Shown here: in pieces, positions 57,713 to 64,000 of the stretch
Position numbering within the stretch: position 1 is the first letter of the stretch
Layout of the letters: each line of letters begins with the position of its first letter
NCBI RefSeq assembly: GCF_036884655.1
Contig: NC_088356.1
Coordinates: forward strand, 9,280,001 to 9,344,000
Direction of reading: 5' to 3'
Length of the DNA stretch: 64,000 nt
DNA from: Musa acuminata AAA Group
Taxonomy: Eukaryota > Streptophyta > Magnoliopsida > Zingiberales > Musaceae
The notes under the pieces: model-generated
Databases searched by the model: none
Seen by the model: only the letters and a program-made list of their open reading frames with translations
Told to the model about the DNA's origin: nothing
Translations under genes and position numbers: made by a program

Positions 57713-57984
57713 TTGTCTGGAAAAAAAAAATTTACAATTTTTTTAAATAGTACGTCTTTTTAAAATTCTCAAACAGTGATATCTTATTTTAAAAATATTA
57801 AAATACCCTCAAAAGTTGCCATGCAATTTTCTGCCTAAAGTATAAAAAAAAAAATTCATCCAAATTGTATTGTGCTTTAAAAATATTGTATAGGGTTTTT
57901 ATTTTAAAATTACTGTAAAATGTTTTGAATTCAAAAACATTATAATGCTAGTTCAAAAATACTATATATTATTTTTTATTTCGA

Positions 57985-58105
57985 AAACACTATAATATAC
58001 TGTATAGTGTTTTCAAAATAAAAATACTGTATAGTGTTTTCAAAACATGCCAGATAATGGTAAAAAATACTGTATGGTGTTTTCAAAATAAAACACTAGA
58101 TTCAC
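57985..58105. repeat. Short tandem-like repeat, TACTGTATAGTGTTTTCAAA
   Basis: Three near copies of (A)TACTGTATAGTGTTTTCAAAA with A/T-rich linkers; related, less regular words at 57840-57985 and 38560-38880. Confidence 0.75.
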
Positions 58106-58109
58106 TTCA

Positions 58110-59560
58110 GGGAACATTTATATCAATGATGCCACACTCATATGTTGTGCATTTATATAAAACCATGATAGATATCCATAAACACATTGTCACTCGATGA
58201 GGAGATGGATGGATATAGCTAGAGATCGCCCATTAATGGGCCAGAAAGAGAGCAGGCCATGTTAAGAGTTCTTATTCCTCGGTTGATGATATCTACAAAC
58301 ATGATACTAGATTTGTAAGCTCGCATGGATCAAGAATCAGATCGTGGATACAAGGACTTGGACCAAGAAAACATCGAGGCATATACAAGAACTGGACGAC
58401 GAGATCTAAATATGCATGGATGGAAGTGGAACATGGAGTATAATGAACTCAGGGGGTTGCTGATGAGATAGGTGAAGGCATGTAATGCCCACTGTTAGTG
58501 TTGATTAGCTACTCAATAGTTGACTTGAAAAGTCAGATCTAGAGATGACCAAATCCATCAGCAGCACAGAATCCTGAAACCTCTCCAAGTAGATACATCT
58601 AACAATCAACATCCAGATGCAAATGATTCAGAAACGAATAGAAGATGACAGGGAGTCGTATGGAAGGTACATAAGAACACAACCAGTTTAACAAGACAGT
58701 GAAGTGACAATTACTAGTCGAGTGAACTGAAACAAGGCATGGTAATCATTGCTAACAAGCTATTTCTTTTCATCAGCATACATAGTTTCAATTCCTTTGA
58801 AGCACTTAGTTTTCTTATATAGTTTGCTCATAGAGTGATACATTTTTTATGCATGCATCTTATGGCACCAAACAAAAAAATTCATCATTTTCTATTTATG
58901 TGTATGTAATTTTTTTAATTTATAGTTGCATGAGATTTGATTCCTTTGTTCTATTTGCTTTCAAATTTGATTAGTCAGAAAATAAAGCTTCATTTGGTTG
59001 GAATTTAGGCCAGAAAATATCGAGTGTTTCCTTGTTCCTGTAGAGAAGGACGGGAAACCTCTACAAAGGCGTTTGTTCTTCTTGTAAGCATGACTCCTTT
59101 TCCTAGAAAAATGATATGTTTTACTGATTCCATAAATTAGGGTTCTGTTGTGTGCACCGTCATCCTACATCAAATTGTCAGCCACGGATGCTGGACAAGG
59201 ACTTCACGTCGAACAGAATTCATTTTGCATGTCATTTGCTCGACTCTTACTGCATTAACAGTAAACACTGTTAACTATGGATTCTTCTTTCACAATTAAC
59301 TGTCCCGACATTGAATTCACATATAAGCAAACGAAATCTGAACAAGTAATTCCTCTCAGACCTGCCGACAATGCCACAGGATTTAGGCAAAAAACACTTT
59401 CCATTAACCCATCATTTTGCCGTTTAATTTGTGTGCCCACTTGATATTGTCTTTAATCGGTGGAGAATCCATGAAGGAAAAGTCTATGGAATATCAACTC
59501 TTAACAGTAACATATCTTCTTCTTCAGACGAAGAAGGGAAAAAAAGGAGGCAGTAACATT
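58110..59560. other. Non-coding DNA upstream of the 59.75-kb gene
   Basis: I see no gene or repeat structure that I can support. Confidence 0.4.
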
Positions 59561-59568
59561 TCTTGCCT

Positions 59569-59576
59569 ATAAAAGC
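59569..59576 (+). promoter_or_regulatory. TATA box of the 59.75-kb gene
   Basis: GCCTATAAAAGCAG; ATG is ~180 bp downstream, with a CT-rich leader and a possible 5'UTR intron (donor TTGGTGAGATT ~59657, acceptor GTGATGCAG ~59714). Confidence 0.65.
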
Positions 59577-59752
59577 AGCCCCAATACTCACCGAACCACC
59601 AGCTCGCAGTAAGAACCTTCATACCTCTCTCTGTCTGAAGCTTTCTCTCTTGTGTTGGTGAGATTTATCTTATGCTTTCAGGTCTCTCAAGTAAGGTATA
59701 TTGTTGTGATGCAGCCTACATCAATCATTCTCTCAGGTTAGCCAAAGAAAGG

Positions 59753-60011
59753 ATGAAGTTGGTGGGGATTCTCTTGCTTGGAGTTCTAGTGATGAACTCA
59801 TGCTCAGTGATGCCAAGGAAGGTGTTGTTGGAAGACGACATCCATGGAGGAGGCCAAGCTGATGAGGGAGAGCAAGGAGTGGAAAGGTTTGGCTATTTCT
59901 GATGCCGACACCAATAACCATCACGCCATACCCAGAGATCAGTACAACAACTGGGTGAATATTCCAGGGTACTTGCCGGGAGATGGCGGAAATGTCAGTG
60001 GTACAGGATGA
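59753..60011 (+). pseudogene. Small secreted protein with NNHHAIPR motif, apparently frameshifted
   Basis: From ATG 59753: MKLVGILLLGVLVMNSCSVM, a signal peptide, then PRKVLLEDDIHGGGQADEGE and a stop at 59902. In the next frame the sequence continues as KGLAISDADTNNHHAIPRDQ, YNNWVNIPGYLPGDGG, NVSGTG and stop at 60009-60011. Plants have a family of small secreted proteins with a signal peptide and a (D/N)NHH.IPR motif near the C-terminus; no function is known to me. One base change between 59835 and 59885 would link the parts, so this is a broken gene, or a sequence error. Promoter TATA and leader look good. Confidence 0.6.
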
Positions 60012-60164
60012 AACCATGGTTCCTGAAACTACGGTTGGCTTTACTAAGCAGCATGTGCGATGCCATATGTGCTAAGAGTACATGAATAGGTTACAGGTGC
60101 GTAGACCACGCATGGATGTCAACCCCTGCTCTGTGAACCTTGCTCCCTTCTGTAATATAAGAAG

Positions 60165-60226
<62 letters not shown>
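60165..60226. repeat. (TC)31 microsatellite
   Basis: Uninterrupted TC run in the downstream region of the 59.75-kb gene. Confidence 0.97.
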
Positions 60227-60228
<2 letters not shown>

Positions 60229-60229
60229 C

Positions 60230-62917
60230 ATACACACGGAGGTCAAGGTTTGTAGAAAGAAGTTAATAATACGAAGGAAAAGAAGTTGATACTATCATGC
60301 TGAATTAACTATTTACAAGCATCATCAAGCAAAAATGCATATATCTGTCTTTTCTCGAGATCGTTTCTCCTCAAAATCTTGGTTTGTATTGACAAATTCT
60401 TGATAGCGATCTGGCGTTGAAAGATGTATTTTATCGAATGATTAACCCAAGAAAATAGTGAATTCAGTGATGATTGACTATAACTTCGCATGCAATTCTC
60501 CACTAGATGTGATATTATTTGCAACCTCTAAAGTTTAGTTTAAGCTTTCGGTTTCCTTTTCCTTCAAGCATGAGATCTGATCAAAGCTATTCTTATTGAT
60601 CTTACAATGCAAAGCAAGTACTTGATACATCTGGACTTCACACAACCTTAGCTGATACAAACTACACTCGAAGATTGCATTTTATGAGTTAAAATCTACT
60701 CCTTCATGTACTTGTGGGAGAAAAAATTGCACTCATTTCTTTATTCAACTTCCATCCAACCTGAATGCAAGCAAAGCATATGCCATCATATGACGAAATG
60801 GAAACATTATCATCATCTGAGATAACTATTGCATTCATCCATAACGTCAACAAGCACAACAGCAAGTGTCATAATACAAAGTAGTGAATCATTTCTCATG
60901 TACTAAACTTACAAATGAATCGGCAGCAATTTAAACTCCGACATGGTGTCAGGCCGAAGGCCTTTCTCACCATATAATCAGGTTCTATGTGTTTAAATTG
61001 AGCTATTACTTTGGTGCCGAGACGAATTATACATCCAACAAATCTCGTTCTGGCCATATCGAACAGAATGAATGCATCGACTATGAAGTCGTTGGCTCGC
61101 TTGCTGGATCAGCGAGGTAGTATCACCATACCAACTATATCTTATGCTAGCACACTTTCTGACCTCCTAAGTTATTCTTCTCTGGTACATATGAATCCTT
61201 GTGCGAACCACCAGGAACTGTTAGCATGTCACCGGTGCAGCTCCAAGAGCCTCTCAGCAATTATTTGCATCTGCTACTTCATTCTCCTTTGTTCTTCCAG
61301 TGTCACATCTTGCTCTCTTTTCCTTTCCCTGAGTAAAGATAAGAGTAAACTTAGCCCATTCAAGATATAATAAAAATGACAGGAACAAAGAAATTTTGGT
61401 AAAACATGAATAGAAAGAGATCCAATTAGAAATTAGATAGATGAAAAGTCCAAAAGAAAATATCAAAGTGGAAGTAAAGCAAAAGACAACGAGGAAGAAA
61501 CAAGCCGAAGACATCCACAGCGGCATGCACTTAGGATTCAAGATGTGGATTAAGTGTGAGATAAATAGATTTCCATTTCCATGAAGAAAAACTCGAGTCT
61601 ATGAACCTCTCTGATCTGTCCTGCTCCATTTATCCTATAGAAGACGATCATCATAGGATAAGCTCCTTGTTTTGCTGACAAGACTGTCATCTTATAGCAT
61701 GATTAGGAAGGTATTCCGGCTACCATCCGACAACCTAGTTTGTCAGCTAAATACCATCGCATCACGGACGGAGCCATCTCACTTGTCATTTTTTCAGCCA
61801 CCAAATGATGGAGCCATATCTTTCTCAGACAGAAGCAGTAGATTTGCTTTCCTATGCTTCTGTCTGTTCTTAGTCAAAAGCAGATGATCTACTCTGCCGG
61901 TTTCAGCAATGACTACCATCAGAAGCAAAACAACATTTGGAGCGTTCCAGTCCTCTCAGAAGGAAAGTTGTATAGTCTCAAGACAAGTGGAGTAGAGAAC
62001 ATGACAAGAAACAGGAGATAAGTTTCTGTTGAACTCAAGGAAGTCTTGCATGCACAGGATTCACTGTCTAGAATCTCGAAGACTATCAATTGTGAAGGTA
62101 TCTGAAAGCTTATTTATACAGAGGAGACCAGAAAGCAAATTGGAGTGGTATTGATTAAAATATTAAGGGCCTTCCACTCAAGTCAAAATCATAAGATGGT
62201 GGGTGGTTATACATTACCAAAGAAGCATATTTTAATAGCAATAATTGATTAGTGCCAAGATCTTGAAGGCACTGAGCAAGCCTCTCAAACACGTATCTAC
62301 CAGCTTGCTAATTTAGGGGCTATCAGAAATCAGTCACCAGATATCCTCAACCTTGCCTGATGCAATTTGCAACATGAGTGGCCTTTAGGAAAGGCAGGAT
62401 TCCACAAAAGGAAAGGCATAAAGATGACCACCTTTGGTGTATTATTTAATTATCTTCCTCTGCTGCTTAGGTTGTTCTCTTATTGGTACAATAAAAAATC
62501 AATTTGTATAAAGGAACATGAAGGATGCTACAAGTTTGGAGACAATAACAGAACTAGTACCATTGTAAGCCATAGGTACTAATACAACAACAACTGCATT
62601 TACCATAACTATAAAATTCATGTTACTACTTTTCTGTCTTAAAGCTTCTTGAATAAGCAGATAGTGTAAAAAAGTCAAGGAGAAGCATGTGAAAAAAGAT
62701 TATTTTGAAAAAAAGACAAGAAGGAAGAATTTACATACTAACCTCAAATTGACCACACTGTTTCTATGGATAACTCAGAATGTAGAACGCTGAGCAATCC
62801 TTCAAACCAGGACAATTACCAAATCAACTTGGAAATACACTTGAAACATGAAATTTGTGAGATCAGCATTCTCTAATGGTATACATGCATAATAACATGG
62901 TAAATGAAATACATGAA

Positions 62918-62918
<1 letters not shown>
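60230..62918. other. Intergenic DNA, no supported gene
   Basis: Short open frames only (longest 61011-61370, 119 codons, low complexity Ser/Leu tail). None resembles a known family. Confidence 0.4.

Positions 62919-62967
<49 letters not shown>
62919..62967. repeat. (AT)n microsatellite at the edge of the E-type upstream copy
   Basis: ATATAT... directly left of the duplicated segment at 62985. Confidence 0.97.
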
Positions 62968-62974
<7 letters not shown>

Positions 62975-62984
62975 ATATGTCTTC

Positions 62985-64000
62985 TATGATACACAGGTAG
63001 GTAGCAGCTAGTTAGTTGAATGTACATGATATTATAGGCAATATTTCTTGTTATGCATGTGTTACATGTAACGTCTGGAGTCTCTATGTGGGGCAAACCC
63101 TACATTTATGCTAACAAAGTTGGGACATCTCTCTCTCTCTCTCTCTCTCATAGAGGATGAACACGGTATCCAAATAAAGGCTGAGCGTGAGAACATGGAA
63201 CATTTGCAAAACACATAACAAGTACATAAAATAATGAACTTAATCAAGCCCTAAGAATCAAGGCAGTTTGCTTTCAAATAATTCATATGTAGTTCTTCTA
63301 GGGTTTAGGGTTTTGATAATTTGCTATGCCAAATACCTAAGAAAATAATGGGATTTTCAAGTATAATTAACAGTCAACACTGAAGTTTTGGTCTAAAAGT
63401 TCTATCCATGTGCCGATACCCCTCCTAGCAGACTAAGTGCAACACTGTATATGAATATATGGAATTTTTTGTCAAAAATAAATATCTAAGCATAAGTTTT
63501 ACTAATTCAAACAAGCCATTAATTAGCTTTTCTATTCATTCAATTCATCAAAAACAGGCCAAAGCATGGATCATGACTTGATGTCTTTAAAGAAGTTCCT
63601 TGTAGACCTTATCTTTTGGATAGCCACCGGTTTAGCCAACCTAACCTGCATAATGATGTCTATACTTATGCTTGGCTATGCTTAAGACTTTGATGCTTCA
63701 TTAATTCAAAGCAATGAACTACAGCAACAATAATTAATAATTGAACAATTATATTCATTTTACAAGTATGGAATTTAACATGATTTTTTTTTTTTTCATG
63801 ATACATAGAATGATTGAGCTTTTGATCATTATCATTTTAGATTTACTAAGTTCATTCTAATTGTCTTTGTTCTTTTCTAAAGAAGCTTTCCTATTTGGAT
63901 TATAAGATAAGTATACTTATGCTTGGTCATTTTTCCTGGTCATCTCTCAAGTAATAGACCACATTGGCAAATAATGCTGATAGTAGAGTTGTAGAAGCAG
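62985..64000 (+). repeat. Direct copy of the region upstream of gene E (runs off right edge)
   Basis: Co-linear with ~51410-52410: GATACACAGGTAGGTAGCAG, TTATGCTAACAA.GTTGGGA, (CT)n, GGGTTTAGGGTTTTGAT, CCACCGGTTTAGCCA, and ATAATGCTGATAGTAGAGTT at the edge. E's box, TATA and coding region begin 130-510 bp further on in the paralogue. Confidence 0.85.

Overview
The window is nuclear DNA from a flowering plant, most likely a monocot and probably a banana-group species (Musaceae/Zingiberales). Support for a plant: several plant-type LTR retrotransposon lineages (Ty1/copia, Tat-lineage and chromovirus Ty3/gypsy), plastid DNA fragments, an ATG16-like pseudogene with plant-type residues, GT-AG introns and TATAAATA promoters. 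The lineage guess rests on the general look of the LTRs and is an inference. Most of the window is transposon-derived; no large conserved host gene is intact.

Layout. 1-10.4 kb: a Ty1/copia gag-pol relic (minus strand), a ~150-bp-arm inverted repeat, an ATG16 WD40 pseudogene, and anonymous AT-rich DNA. 10.47-20.44 kb: one complete Tat-lineage Ty3/gypsy element in minus orientation, with 527-bp LTRs, a 5-bp target duplication (ATTTG), a PBS, a poly-G polypurine tract, a broken gag-pol (six stops and one frameshift), an apparently intact three-exon antisense ORF, and eleven 66-bp tandem repeats. 22.6-28.3 kb: a degenerate chromovirus gag-pol (plus strand) and its LTR, into which a 710-bp plastid-derived segment is inserted between two identical 101-bp direct repeats. 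28.4-37.1 kb: a gag fragment of another gypsy element, then a second, truncated Tat element (minus strand) that was hit by a 1.5-kb insertion and by another element now reduced to a 1,443-bp solo LTR.

39.25-53.7 kb is the most interesting part: a cluster of paralogous genes for short secreted proteins of 126-144 residues. Each has a promoter box, a TATA box about 170 bp further on, a 5'UTR exon ending TTCAAG, an intron of ~134-143 nt, an acceptor followed by a short leader, then a signal peptide, a variable polar middle and a conserved C-terminal tip ending KRP or KHP. Two subtypes exist (B/D and C/E/A). B, C and E look functional, D has lost its usual start codon and TATA box, A is a pseudogene and F is a gutted relic. 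A+B and D+E form a ~4.2-kb inverted duplication. The last kilobase of the window is a direct copy of the E upstream region, so another member probably lies just past the right edge.

53.7-62.9 kb: another inverted duplication (48.5-49.5 / 56.6-57.6 kb), a gypsy relic, AT-rich repeats, and a small secreted-protein gene (59.75-60.01 kb) that appears frameshifted. The remainder shows no supportable genes.
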